From assembly GCF_040954645.1 (NCBI RefSeq), contig NC_092810.1, positions 77,418,160 to 77,482,159 of the forward strand: DNA of 64,000 nt. The letters run 5' to 3'. Shown here one piece after another: positions 46,631 to 60,489 of this stretch. Positions within the stretch are counted from its first letter, which is position 1; every line of letters begins with the position of its first letter. A model generated the notes under the pieces. It saw nothing but the letters and a program-made list of their open reading frames with translations, was not told the origin of the DNA and ran no database searches. This DNA is from Diabrotica undecimpunctata (taxonomy: Eukaryota > Arthropoda > Insecta > Coleoptera > Chrysomelidae). The position numbers were made by a program, and so were the translations under genes.

Positions 46631-47182
46631 TGTTGTATTCCTGCTAGGAATGAACGAGAGGCGTGTTTTGCTGTCACCAGGGCACCTTTTGTAGAAGGTC
46701 CGTAACTGAATTAAGACACTTGTTGCTTAATAAAACATCAAAAATACTATTATGTTGTTTTATTTGCACCTTCTCGTGCACTAGAACATGGTGCAACTGA
46801 AGTAAGTCTACAATTAAATTGTTTACAAAGAGATTTAGTTTATATAGAAACAGCCCAGAAGCTCAAATCTTCCAGTTATTTAGGAAGGAGTTGTTTACTA
46901 CTTTTATTCTAATTAAATAGTTCTAGAATATTTACTTTGTCAAAAATAATGAATTTTAATAAACAAAATATTTCCAAAAGTGAAAAATATTGAAAAATAG
47001 GAAAAAACCTCTAGAACGGGAATATTTCGATACTTTATGAATATGGAACAACTTGTTTACTGTTTTTAATTGCGTTTGGAAAATTTATAAATTATTATTT
47101 ATGTGTCGGAAAACAATATTTGAAATAAGTTTATACAGTGTGAATAATAAGTATCTAGTGTAAAAATATGAGGTATACAACA
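46631..47182 (-). repeat. 3' LTR of the minus-strand envelope-bearing gypsy element
   Basis: In the element's orientation it runs from TGTTGTATACCTC (47182) to AGGAATACAACA (46631), 552 bp with TG...CA ends extended to an imperfect inverted repeat. CCCCGGAGG just before the start is a weak polypurine tract. It interrupts the LINE-derived segment at 46630. No 5' LTR is present in the window. Confidence 0.8.
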
Positions 47183-47414
47183 CCTCCGGGGCTGTTTTAA
47201 AATTTTTGATTTTAAAAAATTAACAAAAATTTTAAAGAAAGTAGAAATAGAAAATAAATTTTGATTTAAATAAAATTAATACAAATGTTAAAGAAAGATA
47301 ATAAAATAAATTTGACAATATTAGTACAGCAAAATAATAATAATAATTAAAGTTTTATAAAATAAACTAAAGTTATGAGTTAGTAAAACAAATGAAAAAC
47401 TAATAATACAGTTT
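47183..47414. other. 3' untranslated region of the envelope-bearing gypsy
   Basis: About 230 bp, A/T-rich, between the env stop and the LTR. No gene. Confidence 0.6.
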
Positions 47415-49433
47415 TTAAGACACTCGTAAATTAAGCTTGTCTGAAAAAGTCTTTTTTGAACGACTTCTTGTTGAGTATGCTGGAGGATCTTGCAATTGTT
47501 CAGGTGGTGCAACAGGTAAGTACTGAAGAGATTCTTCTTCAGGAAGATAACGAACGACTGGATAATTTTCACCTCGTCTTTCCGGTGGACGATAACATTG
47601 ATTGTAGACATTGACGCATGGACCACAAATAGCTTTCAAGGGTTGATTTGTATTGGCTGGCTCTTTCACACAACAGCAGATTCTTTTTAGTAGTTTAAGG
47701 AAACCAAACCATTTACAACAATTATAGGTAATGACCAAAATGACTATTCCTAGTACAATTAAAAGAGCTGATGTGTACCAGGTAGTGTGTTTAATAATGA
47801 AAGGTTTATTAAGATGGTCTTGGAGAATCTCGTCGTACTGCTGTAGTTTGTGTTGGGCATAGTTGAGTTCTTGAAGATCTAAGTTAGTCAGCTTTATAGG
47901 AGTAAGCTGAATTTGTTCAGTAGTGTTGCTTCTAAATTTAATACAGCAATCATCTTCAGTGATATCTGTTATTGGAATTCGATGTGTAGAATTTTGGATC
48001 ATGACGGAGGTAGTGGCTTCGAGGACTTGTTGATTAGTGTATGCTTTACAGAAAGGTTGAAGATTTAGGATGCCCATCATCTGGATAGTTACTTCAGACG
48101 TGTCTTCGTTACATACTACTACTAATGTAGTTGGTTTGGACAAAACGTACAACCATTGATTGTTTTGAAGAGAGAACCATATTTCGGATTCGGCATAGAT
48201 ATTTCTTATTTGACATGCTTCAGGAATTGACGTAGTAGTGGATAAGAATAGTTGCATTTCACATGGACTTTTCTGTGATCTGCTTATGGTGGAAACGTCT
48301 TTGCAAAGGAATTCTTCTGTTTCGTAATTTTCACATGTTGCCAAATCTTCTAGAAATGAGTATACAGTTCTGTCTTTGGAAATAAGGATATAAGGTTTTG
48401 TAGGTTCAATATAGGAGTGTAATTTAGGATTGACACGGTGTGGAATTGGCAACGGAATTATTTTAAATAGTTCATATGAACGATCAGTTGTTAAAGGAAT
48501 ATCGAAAGAAATTATTAATAGATTATTTTTAACAAAAGCTTTGGTTTCAATGATTTTATAATAAAGATATGTGTTTTCAGAGGTCAAGGTGATTGGCAAT
48601 GTATATCGAATACTAATTTGTTTTAATTTTTTTTGTAAATCGATAGGAGCTAATATTTTGTAACTGATTATACCGTGACTCACAAGAGTTAGTGAATTCA
48701 AATAGGATTCTATTAATTTTTGAGTTTCCGTGGTCATTTCAATTAATAATATAAGATTATTATTCATGTCTAATTCAATAGTAGTTTTCTGTTGATTGGT
48801 AATTGTATTTTTAACAAATTTGTTAAATTTTTCAAAATTTTGATTCATTACTTTTATATTTTGATGTAGAGAATTTAATGAATTATTGAAATTAGTTATT
48901 GTGGATGATATAACTCCTATTTGTTCTTTCATTAATAAATCTGTTTCTCTTTGATTATTCATTAAAGCTTTGATAGAATCGGAATAGAAATCTGCGTCTT
49001 TCGCATCGGGGACGCCGAATAACCATTTAAGGCCGACGCCTATCCCATTAAGAAGCCCACGTTTTCTTCTATTATTAAAATTTTTATGGGCTATAATATT
49101 AAAGTTAAAATTAATTTCTTTTAACGAAGATTTTATAAATTTAAGCGTTTCGATACATTTTGTTTGCAAATAATCATGAGAGAAATGATGACAAAGACTT
49201 AAGGATTTTTCATAGAAATTTGAAATAATTGTTATACGTTCCTCGATAAATGTCAGATTATGGAAGTTTAGTAAAGTAAATTTTTTATTACTGATTTTTG
49301 CTAGGCCTAAAGAATTATAAAAAATGCCACTTGACTTTGGAATTGTAGTAATAGAGAATTTATTAGTAGCGCATTGAATTTGAGAAGAAAGAAAAATGGA
49401 TATAAGGAGACAGAATAAAATGTTCTTATTCAT
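47415..49433 (-). CDS. env: Envelope fusion glycoprotein of errantivirus / baculovirus F type
   Basis: A 672-residue uninterrupted ORF; its ATG (49433) overlaps the pol stop in the ATGAATAA arrangement. There is a signal peptide (residues 1-22, ending QIQCA), a furin-type site RRKR at 122-125 followed by the Gly-rich fusion-peptide-like GLLNGIGVGLKWLFG, coiled-coil-prone Asn/Gln-rich helices after it, paired Cys in the central part, one membrane span near 552-572 (TSALLIVLGIVILVI), and a ~97-residue cytoplasmic tail with a Cys cluster and a PPAY late-domain-like motif near 650. This architecture is that of gypsy-type insect retrovirus envelopes, homologous to baculovirus F proteins. Confidence 0.88.
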   Translation of the reverse strand: MNKNILFCLLISIFLSSQIQCATNKFSITTIPKSSGIFYNSLGLAKISNKKFTLLNFHNLTFIEERITIISNFYEKSLSLCHHFSHDYLQTKCIETLKFIKSSLKEINFNFNIIAHKNFNNRRKRGLLNGIGVGLKWLFGVPDAKDADFYSDSIKALMNNQRETDLLMKEQIGVISSTITNFNNSLNSLHQNIKVMNQNFEKFNKFVKNTITNQQKTTIELDMNNNLILLIEMTTETQKLIESYLNSLTLVSHGIISYKILAPIDLQKKLKQISIRYTLPITLTSENTYLYYKIIETKAFVKNNLLIISFDIPLTTDRSYELFKIIPLPIPHRVNPKLHSYIEPTKPYILISKDRTVYSFLEDLATCENYETEEFLCKDVSTISRSQKSPCEMQLFLSTTTSIPEACQIRNIYAESEIWFSLQNNQWLYVLSKPTTLVVVCNEDTSEVTIQMMGILNLQPFCKAYTNQQVLEATTSVMIQNSTHRIPITDITEDDCCIKFRSNTTEQIQLTPIKLTNLDLQELNYAQHKLQQYDEILQDHLNKPFIIKHTTWYTSALLIVLGIVILVITYNCCKWFGFLKLLKRICCCVKEPANTNQPLKAICGPCVNVYNQCYRPPERRGENYPVVRYLPEEESLQYLPVAPPEQLQDPPAYSTRSRSKKTFSDKLNLRVS

Positions 49434-51945
49434 CCTTTTCTTTGTTTTCTTCTTCTTGATTTTTGTTAGTATCTCCTAAAAGATAATAAGGTTTTAGTAA
49501 GTTGAAATGATAAGTTTTCAATTTACTTTTTGATATTTGTAAGGTCGCTGTTTTATTATTATGAATATGAATAATTTTATAAGGTCCTTTATAGTCAGGT
49601 TTTAATTTTTTATTTTGAGATTTGGATAATGCATCATAAACTAAAACTAAGTCATTTTCTTTGAAATTATATTCGCAAGTGTGTGTTTTATCATAATTTT
49701 CTTTTGATTGTGTTTTGGATTGTAGTTGTGCATTCCTACCTATTTCTCTAGTTTTTAATATTTTATTTTGGAAGTCTTCTTGAAAAGCTTCATAATCTTT
49801 TGTTTTAGAGTCTTTTGGAACTCTAGGAATTTGTCCGAATACGAGTTCGTAGGGAGTAAATTGGGTACTTTTGTGAATATGTGAATTATGAGCATATATT
49901 GCTTGATTCAAGTATTTATCCCAATTTGTACCGTTATCATTGACATAGCATTTGAGATAGTATTTTAATGTTAAATGAGATCTTTCCAAAGATCCATTTG
50001 TTTGTGGGTGATATGGACTACTAAAGACGTGTTTAACACTAATCATTTTATTAAATTCTTTAAAAGTAGCTGAGATGAATTCTCTACCTTGATCAGATAG
50101 AATAGATTCTGGAAATCCAAAATTTGTACAAAATTTCATTAATTTATGAGCTACTGTTCGAGCATTATGTTCATATAAAGCGTAGGCTTGAAGAAATTTG
50201 GTAAGATCGTCTTGAATTGTTAAAATAAATCTTTTGCCTTTTATAGTTTCTGGAAGTGGACCCACGATATCGATTGCGATTCTTTCGCAAAATTTGGTAG
50301 ATGTGGTTGTAATTTCCATTGGTGACTTATTTTTTCGAAAATTTGTTTTTGCTTTTTGGCATATTGGGCATTCTTTAATGTATTTTTTAATACCTTCCTT
50401 CATGTTATCCCAATAATAATCTTTTCTTATTTTATCATAGGTTCTTTCAAAACCTTGATGACCGGATAAAGGACTGTCATGATTTTCTTTTAGACAGTTA
50501 TTTATAGTTTCTGAAGTTATAAGAATTGTTCGAATATCTTGATTTAATTTATATTTGAGATTAGGACAAAGATATTGAAACATAGATAATAACGTATCCA
50601 ATGGAAATTGTTTATTTTGGACAGTAGGATTTATGATAGTGCAATTTTTTATTTGTTGTTTTTCAAATATTTGAGAAAGAGTGAGTAGTGTTTCGAATAG
50701 TATGGTATTCTCAATTTCATCTTCGAATTTGTTTTTTGGGAAGATAAGAAAATATGTTTGAGTTTGAGTATTAAGAATTGAAACTTCTTTAGGATTATGT
50801 TTAAGGAAATCATGATCTGGAACTGTTTGTTTAAGATAATCAAGTTGAAAATTGTGACGGTCAGCATCACAAGACAAAAAGAAAACTAGATTTTGTATCT
50901 TGGTTATCGGAATATCAATAATATTTAAATTGGGTTTTTTATAATTTTTATGGAATATTTCCCAATTTGTGAGATTTATTTCTTTATTTACCTGATAGAT
51001 TGGTCGACTAAGCGCATCAGCATTTTGATTTGATTTTCCTGATTTATATTTTAATTCGAAATCATAGTCCATTAATTTTAATTTCCAACGGACTAAACGG
51101 CTAGAAGGATCTTTGACATTCATAAGCCATAAAAGTGGTTTATGATCGGAAACTATGAAGATCTTTCTGCCAAGAATATAAGGACGAAAATGTTTAACGG
51201 AATCGATGACCGCCAAACATTCCTTTTCTGTAGTGCTATAATTCTTTTCAGCACTATTTAAAGTTCTGGAGTAGTAGGAAATTGGCAAGTCTTTTCCTAT
51301 TTCTCCTTGAGATAAAACTGAACCTATGGCTTCATTAGAAGCATCTGTGGTTAAAATAAAGGGTTTTGTGAAATCAGGATATTGCAGAATACGGTCAGAT
51401 GTTAAAATGTTTTTTAATTTCTCGAAAGATTCTTGACATTTCTCTGTCCATTCGAATTCTGTTTCCTTCTTTAACAATCGTGTTAAAGGTTTAGATATAA
51501 GAGAGAAATCTTTAATAAATCGGCGATAATAACCTGTTAGACCCAAAAATTGTTTAATTTGTTTGGAATTCTTTGGAACGCCTATATTTTTAACAGCCTC
51601 GATTTTTTCTGGATTTGGAAATAATCCTTTTTCTGAAATAATATGACCTAAATAAATAACTTCTTTTCTAAGAAATTCACATTTATCAGGTTGAAGTTTG
51701 AGATTATGTTCTCTTAGTTTTTCAAAAACTTTCCTGAGATTTTGAATTGATTCCTCTAATGTAGGCGCATAAATGATTACGTCATCTAGATAGACTAGGG
51801 CTTTTATTCCGACCATACCTGCTAGTACTAAATTCATTAAACGTTGAAATAAAGGAGGAGCATTTTTAAGACCGAAAGGCATTCTTTTAAATTCAAAATG
51901 ACCGAAAGGAGCCATGAAAATGGCGTACATATTACTTATCGTTAA
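49426..51945 (-). CDS. pol: Gypsy Pol, 5'-truncated: RT, RNase H, integrase
   Basis: The minus-strand frame is open from about 51945, where it begins inside RT at FMAPFGHFEFKRMPFGL; the ~13 residues before that come from unrelated flanking repeat. The YLDD box is in ALVYLDDVIIYAP. RNase H has TTDASNEAIGSVL, TTEKECLAVI and SDHKPLLWL. Integrase has SGHQGFERTYDKIR and CPICQKAK (HHCC), then AIDIVGPLP, LSDQGREFIS and HPQTNGSLERSH (D, D, E), and a KGPYKI module. No stops occur over ~840 codons. Gag, protease and the RT N-terminus are missing, so the copy cannot move alone. Confidence 0.9.
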   Translation of the reverse strand, partial: LTISNMYAIFMAPFGHFEFKRMPFGLKNAPPLFQRLMNLVLAGMVGIKALVYLDDVIIYAPTLEESIQNLRKVFEKLREHNLKLQPDKCEFLRKEVIYLGHIISEKGLFPNPEKIEAVKNIGVPKNSKQIKQFLGLTGYYRRFIKDFSLISKPLTRLLKKETEFEWTEKCQESFEKLKNILTSDRILQYPDFTKPFILTTDASNEAIGSVLSQGEIGKDLPISYYSRTLNSAEKNYSTTEKECLAVIDSVKHFRPYILGRKIFIVSDHKPLLWLMNVKDPSSRLVRWKLKLMDYDFELKYKSGKSNQNADALSRPIYQVNKEINLTNWEIFHKNYKKPNLNIIDIPITKIQNLVFFLSCDADRHNFQLDYLKQTVPDHDFLKHNPKEVSILNTQTQTYFLIFPKNKFEDEIENTILFETLLTLSQIFEKQQIKNCTIINPTVQNKQFPLDTLLSMFQYLCPNLKYKLNQDIRTILITSETINNCLKENHDSPLSGHQGFERTYDKIRKDYYWDNMKEGIKKYIKECPICQKAKTNFRKNKSPMEITTTSTKFCERIAIDIVGPLPETIKGKRFILTIQDDLTKFLQAYALYEHNARTVAHKLMKFCTNFGFPESILSDQGREFISATFKEFNKMISVKHVFSSPYHPQTNGSLERSHLTLKYYLKCYVNDNGTNWDKYLNQAIYAHNSHIHKSTQFTPYELVFGQIPRVPKDSKTKDYEAFQEDFQNKILKTREIGRNAQLQSKTQSKENYDKTHTCEYNFKENDLVLVYDALSKSQNKKLKPDYKGPYKIIHIHNNKTATLQISKSKLKTYHFNLLKPYYLLGDTNKNQEEENKEKDE

Positions 51946-52195
51946 TTTTTCCCCAAAAAATTGCAATTTCACCCCTGTCCGCCACCCCTTATGTATCCAC
52001 TTTCGCGTCCGCTCTTTGGGATTTCGTCTGGTTATACCAAGATCTTACTTTGGGCAAATTTTCAGCCATATTATCGATCGTTAATTTTTCTGAAAAAAAT
52101 TACAACTTCATCCCTGTATAGCCACCCCCTGTACCATGAGGGGCGTCCGCCTGTAAGGCAAAGTCTTAACCCAGTTACAATGAATATATTCCAAT
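51933..52195. repeat. Two tandem copies of a ~140 bp repeat
   Basis: TTATCGTTAATTTTTCCCC...AAATTGCAATTTCACCCC and ATCGATCGTTAATTTTTCTG...AAATTACAACTTCATCCC begin two diverged units, each containing CCTGT...GCCACCCC. This repeat forms the 5' truncation junction of the gypsy element. Confidence 0.65.
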
Positions 52196-52506
52196 AGAGA
52201 AATGTCATATTACTGATCAGTTCAAAATTTCGGCTCTATCTCTTGGACTATAAGGAAGCGATAAGTGGTTTGACAGCATAATAACTGCTTGTGTAGTCTA
52301 GTTTTCACAGTGATTCTAGGCAACCTATTTGGGTGGGGTTTTGACTTGTTCTTGAATGAATTCAGAATCCAGCAGCCCGCTGAAGTATTGGATTTTTATA
52401 ATATAATTATTTGACAACCTTTTGTTGGCCAACCACCTAGAGCGGAGTTAAGCCGAAATACATTGATTTCGTATGTTCCGTTTTAAATTCGTTCAATCTG
52501 TATATA
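52196..52506. other. Unassigned spacer
   Basis: About 310 bp between the tandem repeat and the mariner-like element. No feature recognised. Confidence 0.5.
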
Positions 52507-56201
<3,695 letters not shown>

Positions 56202-56345
56202 ATTTGGCACCCAACGCGGTGGCTCTCTATTTAAAAGAATTAGTTTGGGAAGATAAGTGCTCTCATATAATTAAATTAATTATCAGTAGAAAGAAAAAAG
56301 TATAGATTTTATTTTTAATTATATTTGAACAAGTAAAGTCTCAAA

Positions 56346-57905
56346 ATGTCTCAAGGAAAGAAAGATACAAGAAGCAAAAAGAATGAAGAAGATGTGGAAG
56401 TAGAAACACAACCTATACAAGAGGAGAGTTTAGTTCAAGTTCCACAAGATACTGCAGAAATGAATCCAGAAAGAGAGGAAAATGTCAATATGGCAGCTTT
56501 GATGTCATTAATGATGCAGATGAACAAGACAATAGAAGAGAATTCAAAAGAAATCAAAGAAGACATAAAAAAATTGGAAGAGAATTCAAAAGAAGTCAAA
56601 GAAGACATGAAAAAAATGGAACAGAAATTGGAAGAGAATTATAGAAAATTAGAAAAGAAAATAGAAGATAATAATAATAAAATTGTAAAACAAATGGAAA
56701 AACAAATGGATAAAAAACTTGAAGCTGCAGAGAAAAAAGTTGCAAATGAAATAAAAAGTATACGGAATGACTACAAGAAAAGGATAGACAATGAGAGGAC
56801 AGAAGTAAAGAGGATTATTCAAGATAATAAAATAGATATAGAACAGAAAATAGAGTGACAGAAATGTAACTTAGAAGTAAAAATTAACGAAGACAGGAGA
56901 AACACAGAAGAAAAATTAGACGATATACAACAAAATATCCAAATAAATAGTAATCAAATAAGAAATGTGGAACAGAGAATAGATGATATTTCACAAATGA
57001 GAGACATAGGGAGACCTTACTTAAATTTAACAAATGAGACTGGGATTAAATTCTCTGGTAATATAAAAAATTTGCATCCTAGAGTATACATAAATAGTTT
57101 AAAACATAAATTAAGATTTGTGAATAATATTAATGATATTAAAGATTATATTAGAGTGACATTAAATGACAATGCAGCAACTTGGTTTGCTAGTATTGAA
57201 AATGATTTAGATAACTTTCAAACATTTGAAAATAAATTTTTAAATTATTATTGGGGTGAATTAGAGCAAGCAAAGTTTAGAGAAATTCTATATTTTGGAA
57301 AGTATAATCACAATTTAAAATCAAATATGGTAGATTATGCATTAAAACTGATAACAGTTGCAAAATATTTAGAACCACCACTTAGAGAGGATGAAACAGT
57401 CTTAAATGTATCTAGACATTTTGATGCTGATGTTGTGCAAACCGTAACTGTACAAAATATTCAAACAATAGATAGTTTTATTAATTTTATTCAAAGAATA
57501 CAAAGAGGCAATATGACAAGTAATAATAACAACAGAAAAAACAATAATAACTTTCAATATAATAAAAATGATAATCAACAATATAGACAATCATATAATA
57601 ATTATAGATATGGTAATAATTTACAAAATTTTAATAATAATAACAGTAATTATAATAAACAACATTTTAATAACAGTACTAATAATAATAGACAAGATTT
57701 TAACAATAGAAGAAATACAGAGCGACCTAACTATAACAGACAGGTAAATTGTGTTCGAAGGAATAGAAGCTGCGAAGACAGGGAACGAAGTACTACAAGG
57801 CAGGAAAATGTGAGTAGAAGTCATAGTAGGGAAGGACATAGGACATCAGATTCAAGTGGTCAGATACAATCTGACAATTCTAATAATCAAAATTTTGTGC
57901 AGTAA
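56346..57905 (+). pseudogene. gag: Gag (in-frame TGA at 56856)
   Basis: The ATG at 56346 starts a frame that would run to TAA at 57903-57905 but for TGA at 56856-56858. The first ~200 residues are a strongly charged coiled coil (repeated KEIKEDIKKLEENS-like heptads). The capsid-like middle has GIKFSGNIKNLHPRVYINSL, NAATWFASIEN and FENKFLNYYWGELEQAKFRE. The end is a low-complexity Asn/Tyr/Arg tract (NNNNRKNNNNF and similar) that replaces the usual CCHC zinc knuckle, then a basic RS-type tail. It would form the particle and bind RNA. Confidence 0.85.
57890..57896 (+). promoter_or_regulatory. Candidate -1 ribosomal frameshift site (A AAT TTT)
   Basis: In the gag frame the heptamer A_AAT_TTT fits the X_XXY_YYZ rule and lies two codons before the gag stop at 57903. 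A -1 slip enters the pol frame, which is open from there through the protease. A downstream structure was not evaluated. Confidence 0.6.
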
Positions 57906-60489
57906 ACTTTCTGAATTACAAGTTAGGCCATTGCTATTATGAAAAACCTTCTGAATTTATTTCTTTAGATGAAGAGAAAATTATTGAATCTATTAATTTA
58001 ATTTATATAAATGCTTTGGCCAAAAATAAAATGATTAAGATTATGATAGATACTGGTTCAGAAAGTACTTTAGTCTCGGAGAATTTTATTTTTAATACAT
58101 TAAAATTATCAGATATAATAAAGATTCCAAAAATTAAAATTGTTGGTGCAAATAATAAAAAGTTGGGTGAAATTGATAAACTAGCCAATTTTAAAATTAA
58201 TATTCTTAATAAAGAAATTAATATGCAAGGATTTATTGTCAAGGATTTATGTGTTGATATATTAATGGGAAATGATGAATTGGAAAAGAAGAAAGTAAAG
58301 ATAGATTTTGAAAAAAAAATGGTAACTTTGGAAGGGCAAATAATTAAATTTATGCAGAAAGATGGAATAAGAGTTGATAGGATATTATTAAAAGAAAATA
58401 GTGATGTTTATGAAGAAGAAATGTATTTTGATGATAGGGATATGTCCCAAAAGAATGTAAAGAATAATTATTGTAGTGAATATTTAGGGAATGGAAATTT
58501 TAAGCAGATGGATGCCTACGAGACGGAGTGCGTAAAATTGGAAGCAAGGAATAATGAGTACATAATGAAGAATAATTTTATTTGTAAAGAAGAAGATGTG
58601 ATAAAAGTTTTAAATTGCCCTGAAGAATATAAATCAATAGTCATTTCCATATTGCAGCAACACAAGGGACTTGTCAATAAAGAAAATAGAATTGCACAAA
58701 ATTATATCCATAGTATAAAAGTTAAAGAAGAAAAAGATTTTAAAACAAAATCATACCCAATACCATATAAATACAGAGAAGAAGTAAACAAAACAATTAA
58801 TAATATGTTAGAAGATGGGATCATTGAGAAGGCAGACACACGTTTTATTAACCCCATAGTAGTAGTACGAAAAAGATCAGGTGAAATCAGGTTATGTTTG
58901 GATGCAAGGAATATTAACAAGATTACTGAAAAGCAATTTGAAGCACCAATGAGTATAGATGGAATATTAGGAAGAATTACAGGAATGTCATTTTTCACTA
59001 AAATCGATTTACAGCATAGTTTCTGGTTAATACCTCTAGAAAGAAAAAGTAGACAGTATACAGGATTTCAGATAGATGGAGTAGTATATCAATTCAAAGT
59101 AGTACCATTTGGACTTCAATCATCTTGCAGTGCTCTATGTAGATGTCTTCATGATATTTTGGATCAATATGAACATTTTGTAATTCACTACATTGATGAT
59201 ATATTAATTTTTTCTAAAACGGCTGAAGATCATGAGAAACACCTAAAATTTATAATAAATAGATTAGACAAAGTTGGACTGAAAATAAATCAAGAAAAAT
59301 GTACATTTTTTCAAAAAGAAGTCATATATCTAGGTTATAAACTTAACACTAAGGGAATCGAAATGGATCCAGAACGGACACAAGTCATTCAGGAATATAA
59401 AACACCACACAATTTAAGAACTTTAAGAGGATTTATTGGAATAATTAATTATTATAAAAGGATGATACCAGATCTAAGTATAAAAGAAATTCCATTACTT
59501 GAACTACTGAGAAAAGGTGTAAAATGGAGATGGGATCAGAGAAGAGAACTAGCATTCCAAGAAATTAAAAACATTTTTCTGTCAAATTTGAAAATATACT
59601 ATCCTGACTACACACAGCCATTCATATTAAGAACAGATGCATCAATAGAGAGATTATCAGGGGTATTATTACAAATACATGATGGGGTCGAATACCCAAT
59701 ACAATTCATTTCAAGAATTACAAAGCCACATGAAAAGGGTTACTCAGTTTCAGAATTAGAACTAGCAAGTATAATACACTGTGTCACAAAATTAAGATTT
59801 TATTTGTTGGGTAATGAATTTACAATAGAAACAGATCACCAAGCTTTAACGTCTATATTAAATAACAAATATGGAAACAGTAGAATACATCGGTGGAGTC
59901 TAATACTTAGTGAATACTGCTTTGAAATCAAATACATTTCTGGAAAATCCAATATAGTGGCAGATGCTTTATCAAGGTTAGAAAATACACCACAAAAAGG
60001 GCAGCGAACAATAAAAATTGGATTAAATCAATTAGTAGAAAGTACAGGATTATATTCTAAAGAAGAAATTATAAGAGATCAGATCAATTTGAGTGAAAAA
60101 CAAAAAGTCCTTAGGAAAGATGGGGTATATTATAAAATAATAAATGGCATAGAAGTATATGTAATAACTAGAACTTTAGCAAAGAAAATATTGAAAAATT
60201 TACATAACAATTATATGCATATTGGTTCAAGAAAGCTATGGATGCTATTTAGGAACAATTATTTTGCAAAGAATGACATAAGTATAGCAAAGGAAATTAC
60301 TACCCAATGCCCAATATGTCAACTAAACAAAGAAAAGAATTTCAAAAACCAGAACACATAAATCTAATGTTGTATATGAAAAACTAAATACAGTTTCCAT
60401 GGATTTTATTTCAAATTTAGTTCTCAGTCCAACAGGAAAAAAAGCATATACTAGTGATAGTTGATTTATATACAAAATTTATTAAACTA
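57896..60489 (+). pseudogene. pol: Pol: protease, RT, RNase H, start of integrase
   Basis: The frame is open from the slip site; the ORF beginning at 58016 opens with TTG and is not a true start. Protease MIDTGSESTLV is followed by RT with NPIVVVRKRSGEIRLCLDAR, FFTKIDLQHSFWLIPL, VPFGLQSS and the YIDD box (HYIDDILIFS). RNase H has RTDASIERLSGVL, VSELELASI and TDHQALTSI. Integrase begins with HIGSRKLWMLF and CPICQLNKEK. The frame stops at 60359-60361; homology continues after a frame change near 60350 and another in an A-run near 60440 (both +/-1), up to VDLYTKFIKL, where the Tc1 element begins. Confidence 0.88.
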
